Positions 16,067 through 24,585 of a stretch of DNA of 33,425 nucleotides are shown here, piece after piece. Both the position numbers and the translations under genes were made by a program. Within the stretch, counting starts at the first letter, position 1; every line of letters starts with the position of its first letter. Below the pieces are notes generated by a model. The model was not told where the DNA came from and did no database searches. It saw only the letters and a list, made by a program, of their open reading frames with translations. The stretch is taken from NCBI GenBank assembly GCA_900546635.1, contig URDS01000018.1, forward strand, positions 1-33,425, in the 5' to 3' direction. Source of the DNA: an uncultured Eubacteriales bacterium (GTDB lineage Bacteria > Bacillota > Clostridia > Oscillospirales > CAG-272).

Positions 16067-17226
16067 ACGGCGCGGCGGTGCAGATCATGGATGCGATCCG
16101 GCACGGCAAGGGAAATGTCTCTAAAAAAGATATTCAGCGCCTGACCGGGCTTTCCTGGGGCACGATGTGCAAGGTTACGGATCAACTGATTGAAAACGGC
16201 TGTATTTTTGCCCGGCGTGAAAAAACGCAGGGGCGCGGCCGTCCCACTATACCGCTTTGCGTCAACAGCGACGCGGCCTATTATGTCGGCGTCGATATCG
16301 GCGCCGGGAATACGCGCGCGGTTGTCTGCAATTTGTCATTTAATACGGTGTATATGCAGGAAACCGAAACGCCGCGTTTTGAGGGCGAGACACAGTTCAA
16401 TGCATTCCTGAAACGGTTGATCGATACGGCGATTCGGGTTTCCCGAATCGAGCGCAGCCGTCTGGCGGGCATCGGTTTGGCCGTTTCCGGCAATGTGGAT
16501 TTCAAAAACGGAATCATTGTGTCCGGGCGCAACTTCGGGATTCCCTGGGGAGCAGATCTGCAGGTGGCAGATTTTATTCATGCCGAATACGGCGTATCTG
16601 CGTATGCAATGACGACGCAGGCGGCCGCTTCCGCTGCCGAATATCATTTCGGCGAAGAGGCGGGCTGTGAGAATATTTTGACAGTTGGACTCGGTGTCGG
16701 CATCGGATCGGGCGTCGTTTCCGAAGGACAATTGCTGATTAGCCGTCCCGGCCGTCCTGTCGGGCATATCGGCCACATGCTGATTACGGGAAACAAGTAT
16801 GTATGCACCTGCGGATTTCGCGGATGCCTTGAGGCGTACACCGGCGGCAACAATTTAGTTCGCGCCGCGCGCGATCGGTTCCCGGAGCGCACCGATTTTG
16901 ACAGCGCGCATACGCTGGACCGCCTGGCGGCTGCCGGAGATGCGCAGGCGCGGGAGATTCTGGATACGGCTGCGGTTTACAACGCATCGGGCATTGCGAG
17001 CATGATTCAACTGTATATTCCGAATGCCATTATTTTCAGCGGCGGTCAGTGCCGTGAAGACGGGTATCTGTTCTGCCGGACGCTTGAGGAAATCCGAAAT
17101 ATTTTGCCGCTTGAACGGCTTGAAAACATTCGGATCCGCGTCAGCGTACTCGGCGCCTATCAATCGGCGCTCGGCGCGGCGCGGCTGGTTTACGAACATT
17201 GTTTCGGAAAAAATGAAAATACTTAA
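16063..17226 (+). CDS. ROK-family transcriptional repressor
   Basis: The 387-residue protein has an N-terminal winged helix (about 1-65, GLSWGTMCKVTDQLIENG) followed by a ROK sugar-sensing domain. The Zn/ROK signature CTCGFRGCLEAY is intact. At the spot where ROK kinases have END with the catalytic Asp, this one reads AMTTQAAA (Thr185 at the Asp position), so kinase activity is unlikely. This fits a NagC/XylR-like repressor. ATG 16063 has GAGGG 7 bases before it and is preferred over ATG 16057. It probably senses the sugar or sugar acid processed by the operon and acts at 13371-13403. Confidence 0.88.
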   Translation: MNGAAVQIMDAIRHGKGNVSKKDIQRLTGLSWGTMCKVTDQLIENGCIFARREKTQGRGRPTIPLCVNSDAAYYVGVDIGAGNTRAVVCNLSFNTVYMQETETPRFEGETQFNAFLKRLIDTAIRVSRIERSRLAGIGLAVSGNVDFKNGIIVSGRNFGIPWGADLQVADFIHAEYGVSAYAMTTQAAASAAEYHFGEEAGCENILTVGLGVGIGSGVVSEGQLLISRPGRPVGHIGHMLITGNKYVCTCGFRGCLEAYTGGNNLVRAARDRFPERTDFDSAHTLDRLAAAGDAQAREILDTAAVYNASGIASMIQLYIPNAIIFSGGQCREDGYLFCRTLEEIRNILPLERLENIRIRVSVLGAYQSALGAARLVYEHCFGKNENT

Positions 17227-17257
17227 ATAAAATATCAGATCTATTTGGAGGAAACGC

Positions 17258-18136
17258 ATGAGCAGAAATGTACTGGTTACAGGCTCTTCGACCGGTATCG
17301 GCGCGGCGGCAGTCGTCGCGTTTGCCAAAGAGGGCTGCAATGTAGGAATCACCTACAACAAAAATCCGGAGGCGGCGGAGAAAATTGCTGAGAAATGCCG
17401 CAGCTACGGTGTACGCGCGGAGCTTTTCGGCGGCGACATTTCCAAGCGCGAGGTCGTTGAGCAGATGATGCACGACTTCTTTGAGAAGTTCGGTACGATC
17501 GACGTTTTGGTCAACAACGCGGGCGGCGCGCTGAAAATGCCTGAGGGCGGATTTGAAAAAATGCCGATGGAATATTGGGAGAGTCAGATCAATCTGAATC
17601 TGAACGCACCGGCGTATTTTGCACACTATGCAATGCAGAATATGATCGAACACGGAACCAAAGGATCGATTGTCAATATCAGTTCGGTTCATTCTCAGGT
17701 CACATGGGTCAGAAGAAAAACGCTGCCTTATACGGCGGCTAAAGCCGGTCTGAACATGTTTACCAAGAACCTCGGCATTGAAGCCATTCATTACGGCATT
17801 CATGTCAACGGCATTGCCCCCGGCTTCATCGCTACCAAGGCGACCGACCGCTACGACAAATCGGATTTGGAGCGCGGTTTTTTGCGTAAGATTCCCGCGG
17901 GCTTCCTCGGCAATGTAGATGATATTGTTCCGATGATCCTGTTCCTTTCCAATAATGAAACCAACCGCTTCCTGGTCGGTGAGACCATCGTTATCGACGG
18001 CGGACAGTCTGTAGACGGTGCGATTGACAAAATGCTGGACGACGGCAATCCCGTAAATGCGTTTGACATTCAGGTTGATATGGAAAATTACATCAAACCG
18101 ACCAAAGCGGAGCTTGAGGAAAAGAACGCAAACTAA
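17258..18136 (+). CDS. Short-chain dehydrogenase/reductase, probable aldose or sugar-acid dehydrogenase
   Basis: A classical SDR with the NAD(P) motif TGSSTGIG (8-15), NNAGG (86-90), catalytic Ser142/143, Tyr158 and Lys162 (YTAAK), and the IAPGFIATKATD segment. The core resembles glucose 1-dehydrogenase and gluconate/ketodeoxygluconate dehydrogenases, so it could oxidise a free sugar to its lactone or interconvert keto and hydroxy acids. At 292 residues it is about 35 longer than a standard SDR. The extra acidic tail after the VIDGGQS block is unusual. GGAGG lies about 7 bases before the ATG. Confidence 0.85.
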   Translation: MSRNVLVTGSSTGIGAAAVVAFAKEGCNVGITYNKNPEAAEKIAEKCRSYGVRAELFGGDISKREVVEQMMHDFFEKFGTIDVLVNNAGGALKMPEGGFEKMPMEYWESQINLNLNAPAYFAHYAMQNMIEHGTKGSIVNISSVHSQVTWVRRKTLPYTAAKAGLNMFTKNLGIEAIHYGIHVNGIAPGFIATKATDRYDKSDLERGFLRKIPAGFLGNVDDIVPMILFLSNNETNRFLVGETIVIDGGQSVDGAIDKMLDDGNPVNAFDIQVDMENYIKPTKAELEEKNAN

Positions 18137-18190
18137 TTTTGAGCAAAAGCAATATTTTACAAATATATTTTCTTTAAGGAGAACAGGAAA

Positions 18191-19876
18191 ATGTTGAAAA
18201 AGAAAAAGTATGAAGACATGCGGAGCTGCTGGGAATTCGGCGAGGCGGAAGAATGCCGCCGCGGCCTGATGTACGGCATGGGTTATTCCAAAGAGGAAAT
18301 CGACCGTCCGCTGATCGGCGTTGTCAACTCTTGGAATGAGTACAACCCCGGACATGTACATCTCGATAAGCTCGCGCAGCGCGTTAAACAGGGCGTTCGT
18401 GAAGCGGGCGGTCTGCCGCTTGAAGTGATGACCACCGGTATTTGCGACGGTATGGTTCTGAAAGATCCGAAATACATAGAGGTTCCGTCCCGCAACTCGA
18501 TTGCCGACCAGGTCGAAATGACGGTGGAGGGCAACTTCTTTGACGGTATGGTTCTCCTTTGCACTTGTGACTCCATCGTTCCGGGCCATCTGATGGCGGC
18601 TGCTCGTCTGGACATTCCTGCAATCATCGTGACCGGCGGTTACATGCCGCTCGGTATTCACGGCGGCAAGGAAGTTCTGCACATTCATGCGCAGGACAAA
18701 GTCGGAACGGCTGCGAAGGGTTTGATGGACATGGATGAGTACAACGGACTCATCGAGCATTCTTGGGGCATTTGCGGCGGCTGCACGTCCATGACCACAG
18801 CCAACAGCATGTGCATGATCGCCGAGGCGCTCGGTATGACTTTGCCGAACAACTCTTCTACCTGCGCGATCAGCAGCCAGATCTATCTGATTGCATATCA
18901 GGCCGGTAAACAGATCATGAATCTGGTTGACGAGGGGATCACCGCGCGTCAGATCATGTCTGTGGAAGCAATTAAAAACGCGATCAAAGTTGACATGGCG
19001 GTTGCCGGTTCTGCGAACCTGATTCTGCACATTCCCGCAATTGCAAACGAAGCCGGTTACTCGGATATTTCCTGGTGGAAATACTTCGACGAAGCATCCA
19101 ATCAGATTCCGCTGCTTTCTCACCTCGCACCGAGCGGTATGTATACGGTTAAGGACTTCGACATGGCGGGCGGCATGACGGCGCTGCAGATGAATCTGGC
19201 TTCCGAGCTTGATCTCGATGTCATGACGGTTACCGGCAAGACGCTCCGCGAGAACATCAAGGGTGCAAAGGTTTACAACCCCGATGTTATCCACACGCTT
19301 GACAATCCGGTTATGACCGAGCCCGGCATCGGCGTTCTGTACGGCAATCTTGCGCCCGAAGGCGCGATCATCAAGATTGCGGCGGTACCGTCCAACCTGA
19401 TGACCTACAAAGGCAAAGCCAAAGTGTTCAACTCTCTGGACGAGTCGCTTGATGCGCTGCGTTCCGGCAAGATTCAGCCCGGCGATGCCTGCGTTGTCCG
19501 CTTCCTCGGTATGAAAGCCCGCTTCGGCACCACGGCGTTCACTTTCCAGGAAGAACTGAAAGGCCATGCGGAACTCTTCAATTCCTGCGCGATCATCACC
19601 GACGGTCGTTTCTCCGGCGGTACTTCCGGTCTGTCCGTAGGTTATGTGTCGCCTGAGGCGGCGCTCGGCGGCCCGCTCGGCGTTATTGAGGACGGCGATG
19701 AGATTATCATTGACATTCCGAACCGTAAGATCACGCTGAACATTCCCGACGAAGAACTGAACAAGCGGATTTCCGAGTTCCACTGGGAATTCCCCGCAAG
19801 CGATTATCACAGATTCCTCAGACTGTTCGTCAAGAACGTAGGTTCGATGGCGCACGGCTGTATCTGGGACTGCTGA
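18191..19876 (+). CDS. IlvD/Edd family dehydratase (sugar-acid dehydratase)
   Basis: The 561-residue Fe-S dehydratase is of the dihydroxy-acid/phosphogluconate dehydratase superfamily. It should remove water from an aldonate to give a 2-keto-3-deoxy acid. NPGHVHL near 52-58 and CGGCTSMTTANSM (195-207) follow the [4Fe-4S]-type IlvD. The second cluster Cys126 is present. However, the nearly universal CDK motif reads CDS (126-128): Ser128 replaces the Lys that is carbamylated and binds Mg in characterised members. ITDGRFSGGTSGLSVG near the end is conserved. Context (kdgK, eda) argues for a sugar-acid substrate rather than branched-chain amino-acid synthesis. AAGGAGAA lies 8 bases before the ATG. 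Confidence 0.87.
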   Translation: MLKKKKYEDMRSCWEFGEAEECRRGLMYGMGYSKEEIDRPLIGVVNSWNEYNPGHVHLDKLAQRVKQGVREAGGLPLEVMTTGICDGMVLKDPKYIEVPSRNSIADQVEMTVEGNFFDGMVLLCTCDSIVPGHLMAAARLDIPAIIVTGGYMPLGIHGGKEVLHIHAQDKVGTAAKGLMDMDEYNGLIEHSWGICGGCTSMTTANSMCMIAEALGMTLPNNSSTCAISSQIYLIAYQAGKQIMNLVDEGITARQIMSVEAIKNAIKVDMAVAGSANLILHIPAIANEAGYSDISWWKYFDEASNQIPLLSHLAPSGMYTVKDFDMAGGMTALQMNLASELDLDVMTVTGKTLRENIKGAKVYNPDVIHTLDNPVMTEPGIGVLYGNLAPEGAIIKIAAVPSNLMTYKGKAKVFNSLDESLDALRSGKIQPGDACVVRFLGMKARFGTTAFTFQEELKGHAELFNSCAIITDGRFSGGTSGLSVGYVSPEAALGGPLGVIEDGDEIIIDIPNRKITLNIPDEELNKRISEFHWEFPASDYHRFLRLFVKNVGSMAHGCIWDC

Positions 19877-19892
19877 CCGAATACAAAGGGCA

Positions 19893-19918
19893 GGGAATTG
19901 CGCTTCGGCGCAATTCCC
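19893..19918 (+). other. Intercistronic 11-bp hairpin with UUCG tetraloop
   Basis: GGGAATTGCGC-TTCG-GCGCAATTCCC is perfect and is closed by the extra-stable C(UUCG)G loop. It lies between the dehydratase stop and the flavoprotein start. No T run follows, so it is more likely an RNA stability, processing or partial-attenuation element than a full terminator. Confidence 0.7.
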
Positions 19919-19943
19919 GAATGCCTTTCAAGGAGAATTTTGA

Positions 19944-21578
19944 ATGGAGTATTCCGTAGTAAAAACCGATGCGCTGATTATCGGAACGGGACTTTCCGGT
20001 CTGATGGCGGCGCGCGATTTGAGCAAGCAATTGCCGGACACGAGGATTTTGATGGTCGGCAACGGCCTCGGCGCTTCGCCGTATGTGCATGGGTTCAACA
20101 TGCCGCTGCATCCTGATGACAGCGTGGATTGTTTCCGCAAAGATACTTTGGAGGGTGGCAGAGAACAGAGCAAAGCGGAGCTTGTGGACGCGCTTTGCGA
20201 GGGCGCGCTGAAGCTGCGCCCGATGCTTGAAGAGCTTGGAATTGAATTTAACCGTAAAAACGGCGAATATTCGCTGCTTCGTCCGCTCGGTTCCACGCAT
20301 CCGCGCGTGGCCAGTGTGGGCAATCATACCGGCGTCGCCATTATGAATGCGGTGCGGCGCGAATTTTCGGGCAATCCGAATATTTCCGCGCTTGAAGATA
20401 CGCGCGCGCTTCGACTGCTTTGTCAGGACGGCCGTGTCTGCGGCGCGCTGGTGTATCGGATTCGGGAAGCCAAATACGTATTGGTTATTGCTTCTGCCGT
20501 TGTACTCGCGTGCGGCGGATTCTGCAACATTTATCCGTTTTCTACAAATATGTCGGATATCGGCGGCGACGGCATTGCGATGGCGTTCGGCGCGGGCGCG
20601 GATCTGTGCGATATGGAATTTGTGCAGTTTGAACCTTCGGCGGCCGTTGCGCCGGCTGCGATTCGCGGCAAGAGCGTCATTACCACGATGTATTATGAGG
20701 GCGCCGTGCTGCGCAATGCGCTTGGCAAACGGTTTATGCTGGATTATGGCAAAGAGGGCGAGTGCGTCAACAAGGACGTACAGGCAAAGTATATTTTTAA
20801 AGAAATCAAAGAAGGACGAGGCACGGAAAACGGCGGCGTTTATTTTGATGCGACCGGCGTCGGACGCGCGCGCCTGAATGAACAGTACGATTCCTATGTA
20901 AAGCGGTACGCCGATGTGGGCATTGATATTGCCACGACTCCGTTTGAAATCGCGCCGGCGCCGCATACTTCGCTCGGCGGCGTTGTCGTGGACGAAAACT
21001 GCGATACCGGCGTCGAGGGACTGTATGCCTGCGGCGAGGTGATCGGCGGATTGCACGGCGCAAACCGTCTGGGCGGCAATGCGGGGCTTGAGACCATGGT
21101 GTTCGGCAAAATTGCCGGCGGAAGCGTTGCAAAGTATCTGCAAACGGCCAAAGCGCCGGACATCAGCGAAGCGGATGCGGAAGATTTCGTGTGTGATACG
21201 CTTTCGCTTTCGGGCAGCCTTCCGGTGACCGAAGAGCGGCTTGACGCCTACCATACGCAGCTTGGACAGATTTTAATGGACAAGTTGAATGTATTGCGCT
21301 GCAAAGACGAGCTTTCCGCCGCTGCGGACGCGATCGGTGAAATGCTCGAAGAATTGGACGGAGCATCGCTTGAGGGGGCGTCTCCCGAACTTGCGTTCAA
21401 AACGATCCGCATGGTCAATGATCTGCAAACGGCCTATTTGCTGGCGCTCAGCGCGTATACGCGCACGGCTTCCATCGGATGCCATGTGCGCACGGATTCG
21501 GACGATTCGGATGAAAAATATCGCGTGGTTATTCGCAATACGCCTGCCGGAGCGCAGATTATCAAAGAAGAAATTTGA
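19944..21578 (+). CDS. Fumarate reductase/aspartate oxidase-like FAD flavoprotein
   Basis: The 544-residue protein matches the succinate dehydrogenase/fumarate reductase flavoprotein fold. It has the dinucleotide motif GTGLSGLMAARDL (14-26), GGDGIAMAFGAGA (207-219), His341 in PAPHTSLGG, and GLYACGEVIGGLHGANRLGGN (360 on) with Arg375. Two positions differ from classical SdhA/FrdA/NadB: EFVQFHP reads EFVQFEP (Glu230), and the catalytic Arg of the RDVV motif aligns with Lys277. Oxidation or reduction of another substrate is therefore likely. No signal peptide, heme motif or Fe-S partner subunit is visible, so it is a soluble enzyme. CAAGGAG precedes the ATG. It opens the three-gene module with the FdrA-like and DUF1116 genes. 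Confidence 0.85.
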   Translation: MEYSVVKTDALIIGTGLSGLMAARDLSKQLPDTRILMVGNGLGASPYVHGFNMPLHPDDSVDCFRKDTLEGGREQSKAELVDALCEGALKLRPMLEELGIEFNRKNGEYSLLRPLGSTHPRVASVGNHTGVAIMNAVRREFSGNPNISALEDTRALRLLCQDGRVCGALVYRIREAKYVLVIASAVVLACGGFCNIYPFSTNMSDIGGDGIAMAFGAGADLCDMEFVQFEPSAAVAPAAIRGKSVITTMYYEGAVLRNALGKRFMLDYGKEGECVNKDVQAKYIFKEIKEGRGTENGGVYFDATGVGRARLNEQYDSYVKRYADVGIDIATTPFEIAPAPHTSLGGVVVDENCDTGVEGLYACGEVIGGLHGANRLGGNAGLETMVFGKIAGGSVAKYLQTAKAPDISEADAEDFVCDTLSLSGSLPVTEERLDAYHTQLGQILMDKLNVLRCKDELSAAADAIGEMLEELDGASLEGASPELAFKTIRMVNDLQTAYLLALSAYTRTASIGCHVRTDSDDSDEKYRVVIRNTPAGAQIIKEEI

Positions 21579-21608
21579 ATTTATAAGTAGTTGGAAGGGA
21601 ACAAGAGA

Positions 21609-23141
21609 ATGAAAAAGGTTGTTATCAAACAAAACCGTTATGTTGACTCGGTTTCTCTGATGGCTGTCGGCGATAAGGTAACAAAGCTTGAGGGCATTTC
21701 CAATGCGGAAGCACAGATGTGCACGCCTGCAAACCTTGAAGTATTGACGGATCTCGGCTATGAATTGCCGAAAGACATCACCGCCAATGACCTTGCGCTT
21801 GCCGTTACCGGTGAGACCGAAGCGCAGATCGAAGCTGCGCTTCAGATGATTATGGATATCATCGACCATAAAAATACAGACGGCGGCGTCAGCTACAAGT
21901 CGCTGTCCGAAATCGATCTGCGCGAGGATGGCTATGATCTCGTACAGATTTCGCTTCCCGGCGAATATGCGGCCGCAGAAGCGAAAAAAGCGCTTTCCAT
22001 GGGACTTGACGTCTTTATTTTCAGCGACAATGTGACGCTGGAAGAGGAAGCGGACATTAAAAAATACGGCAATGAGCGCGGCAGACTGGTGATGGGGCCG
22101 GACTGCGGCGTCGGCTTGATTCAGGGCGTTGCGCTGGGCGCGGGCAGTATCGTTCGTCCCGGTCCGGTTGGTATCGTCGGCGCTTCCGGTTCGGGTGCGC
22201 AGGAGGTTGCCTGCATTATTGAGCGCCTGGGACTCGGCGTTTCTTCGATCATCGGTACCGGCGGGCACGATTTGCTTCCTGAAATCGGCGGCATTACGAT
22301 GCATGCCGGTATGCGCCGCCTCGACGATGATCCGAATACGAAAGTGATCGTTTTGGTGTCCAAGCTTGCAAACCTCGATGTTATGGCGAAGATTCTCGGC
22401 GCGGCGGACAGATTGTCTAAGCCGGTTGTCGCGATCTTCCTCGGCGCGGATGAAAAGCTCTTTGAGGGACACAACGTGTACGGCACGTACAGTCTGGAAG
22501 AGGCTGCCGTCAAGGCTGTTGAACTCTGCACCGGCAAGGCTCCGAAAGTCGGATTTACCGCGGATGAAATCAATGCGATCGTGAAAGAAAAGATCGCGGC
22601 GCTCCGTCCGGAGCAGAAGTATGTCCGCGGTCTGTTCAGCGGCGGTACCTTTACCGAAGAGGGCATGATCTACTACACGCAGCACAATAAGGGCGTAAAA
22701 CTCAATTCCAATCTGGCCACAAAGTATGCGGTTCAATTGAAAGATCACGCGGTCAGCGAGGGACACTGCATTCTTGACCTCGGCGCGGAGGACTTCACGG
22801 CAGAAGCGCCGCATCCTGTATTTGACCCGATGCTGAAGCTGAAGAGATTCAAAAAAGAGGTTGCGGATCCGACTGTCGCGGTCGTCACAATGGACTTTAT
22901 TATGGGACCCGGCGTTGCCGCCGACCCGGTTACGCCGTTTGCCAAGGAATGCAAGGCACTCAAAGACGCCGGCAGCAATTTGATCTTTATTTCCAATGTA
23001 TGCGGTTCTCTTGAGGACCCGCAGGATACGCTGGCGGCTGAAAAGATGCTGGCCGAGGCGGGCGTAATCGTTACCAGAAGCAACTATGAGAGCACCAAGC
23101 TTGCGAGCGCGTTCCTTGCGGCTTTGGAAGAAAGGGGTTGA
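21609..23141 (+). CDS. FdrA/YahF-like acyl-CoA synthetase-family protein
   Basis: The 510-residue protein resembles FdrA/YahF, related to the alpha subunit of succinyl-CoA synthetase. A Rossmann/CoA-binding part carries GPVGIVGASGSG (185-196), followed by GTGGHDL and later ligase-like segments (VAVVTMDFIMGPG near 435). In E. coli, FdrA works with DUF1116 (YlbE) and DUF2877 (YlbF) proteins and is linked to oxamate carbamoyltransfer in allantoin use. The yahEFG operon has the same set with unknown role. Here only FdrA and DUF1116 partners occur. ATG 21609, with GGAAGGGA upstream, is preferred over TTG 21591. The DUF1116 gene follows after 5 bases. Confidence 0.85.
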   Translation: MKKVVIKQNRYVDSVSLMAVGDKVTKLEGISNAEAQMCTPANLEVLTDLGYELPKDITANDLALAVTGETEAQIEAALQMIMDIIDHKNTDGGVSYKSLSEIDLREDGYDLVQISLPGEYAAAEAKKALSMGLDVFIFSDNVTLEEEADIKKYGNERGRLVMGPDCGVGLIQGVALGAGSIVRPGPVGIVGASGSGAQEVACIIERLGLGVSSIIGTGGHDLLPEIGGITMHAGMRRLDDDPNTKVIVLVSKLANLDVMAKILGAADRLSKPVVAIFLGADEKLFEGHNVYGTYSLEEAAVKAVELCTGKAPKVGFTADEINAIVKEKIAALRPEQKYVRGLFSGGTFTEEGMIYYTQHNKGVKLNSNLATKYAVQLKDHAVSEGHCILDLGAEDFTAEAPHPVFDPMLKLKRFKKEVADPTVAVVTMDFIMGPGVAADPVTPFAKECKALKDAGSNLIFISNVCGSLEDPQDTLAAEKMLAEAGVIVTRSNYESTKLASAFLAALEERG

Positions 23142-23146
23142 GCGTC

Positions 23147-24571
23147 GTGGCACAGAAAGAATATAAAAGTGAACTTCGCGTAATCAATGTCGGTACGCAG
23201 TTGTTTTATGACGCGCTGGTTGCGCAGGGCGTAAAGGCGACGCAGCTGGACTGGAAGCCGCCGGTTAAGCAGAGCGCAGATGTAATCAATGCACTTAACG
23301 CGGTTTGCGCGCCTGATATTAAGGCAAAAATTGATGCCGCAAACGAAAAGGCCGTTAACTGCATCATCAATTCGCAGCCTTATCTCGTTGACATTCTGCC
23401 TGCCGGTGATGTTATCGAGGGGCTTGAGGATTATACAATCATTCACTCCGGACCTCCGATCGCATACGAAAACATGGTTATGCTGCATCAAAGAGGTTTG
23501 GTCAGCGCCTGCCGCTTCGAGGGCTGGGCGGATAACGACGAGGATGCCGTTAAGCTGATTAAGTCGGGCAAAATCAAGATCATTTCCGCGCTGGACACCA
23601 ATACCGTCGGCGCCGGTACGGGTATTATTACCAAGAGCGTTGCTATGTTCATTATTGAGGACAGAGCGACCGGTAAGATTTCCGCGAACTTCCCCGCAGA
23701 GGGACCGAACCAGGGCGGTTTCTGCGGCTGGGGCTTGTATTCCGAGGAAATTGCGGATTATCTGCGCAGAATGCGCACCGAGTTTTTCCCGGTTATGCGC
23801 GCCGTTATCAAGAAAATGGGCGGTCTTGCGATTAAGCCGATTTTGGCTGAGGGCATGCAGATGGGTGATGAAAACCATACCCGTCAGACTGCTGCCGACC
23901 TGCTCTTTGATAAAAAGATTCTTCCCGAACTGTTTAAGCTTGAGGGCTTTGACCGTCAGCAGATTTTGGATACGCTGGACTACATTGTGGAAACGCCTCG
24001 TTTCTTCCACTGCATCGGCCAGGGCGCAAGCCGTTCCGCAATGCTTTCCGCGGTCGGTACCGAGTACTCCACAATGGTAACGGCTGTGTGCGGAAACGGT
24101 GTGGAATTCGGCATCAAGGTGGCCGGACTCGGCGATGAATGGTTCAACGCGCCGGCGCCGATGATGAAGGGACGCTATACTTCCTCAAAATTCACCGAGA
24201 AAGATCAGCTTCCGTGGATCGGAGACAGCTGCGTGGTCGAGTGCGCCGGCATGGGCGGTATGGCTGCGGGCGCCAGCCCGATTGTTTGCAGCCTGCGCGG
24301 CCTTAAACTCAAGGATGCGATTCATATTACGCGAGAAATGGAAGAAATTTGTATCGCACGCAATCCCGCGTTCCCGATTCCGAATCTTGATTTTGATTTC
24401 CTGCCTGTGGGGATTGATATCCGCAAGGTTATCGAAACGGGTATCTGCCCTGAGATTCATGGCGGCATGTTCAATTACCAAGGCGGTCTGATCGGCGCCG
24501 GTTCTGCGCGCGTTCCGATGCTTTGCTTTGAAAAGGCAATCAAAGCGTTCGCTGAAAAATATGGCAAATAA
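23147..24571 (+). CDS. DUF1116 protein, YahG/YlbE-like
   Basis: The 474-residue product is close to YahG in length. Conserved stretches include HSGPPIAYENM, AEGPNQGGFCGWGLYS, the Gly-rich GQGASRSAML, CGNGVEFGIKVAG and ECAGMGGMAAG. The family is the constant partner of FdrA-like proteins, and catalysis probably occurs in the complex; the individual active site is not known to me. GTG 23147 is the likely start because AAAGGGG lies 9 bases before it; TTG 23138 is too close. It is the last gene of the operon, with a terminator 15 bases after the stop. Neither a DUF2877 gene nor carbamate kinase follows. Confidence 0.87.
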   Translation: MAQKEYKSELRVINVGTQLFYDALVAQGVKATQLDWKPPVKQSADVINALNAVCAPDIKAKIDAANEKAVNCIINSQPYLVDILPAGDVIEGLEDYTIIHSGPPIAYENMVMLHQRGLVSACRFEGWADNDEDAVKLIKSGKIKIISALDTNTVGAGTGIITKSVAMFIIEDRATGKISANFPAEGPNQGGFCGWGLYSEEIADYLRRMRTEFFPVMRAVIKKMGGLAIKPILAEGMQMGDENHTRQTAADLLFDKKILPELFKLEGFDRQQILDTLDYIVETPRFFHCIGQGASRSAMLSAVGTEYSTMVTAVCGNGVEFGIKVAGLGDEWFNAPAPMMKGRYTSSKFTEKDQLPWIGDSCVVECAGMGGMAAGASPIVCSLRGLKLKDAIHITREMEEICIARNPAFPIPNLDFDFLPVGIDIRKVIETGICPEIHGGMFNYQGGLIGAGSARVPMLCFEKAIKAFAEKYGK

Positions 24572-24585
24572 TTGAATCACATTGG

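Noticed and set aside
18341..18364. Loss of a cluster cysteine in the dehydratase (NPGHVHL instead of a Cys)
   Set aside because: The [4Fe-4S]-type IlvD of E. coli also has PGHVHL here, so this is the normal state for that subgroup.
17141..19855. A 904-codon open frame on the minus strand
   Set aside because: It is antisense to the SDR and IlvD/Edd genes, which are clear family members. Long empty antisense frames here come from biased codon use. No domain or ribosome site supports it.
18191..19876. IlvD of branched-chain amino-acid synthesis
   Set aside because: No ilv or leu genes are nearby. The neighbours are kdgK, eda and an SDR, and the CDK motif is altered.
21273..23153. A 626-codon open frame on the minus strand
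   Set aside because: Antisense to the flavoprotein and FdrA-like genes, with no recognisable domain.
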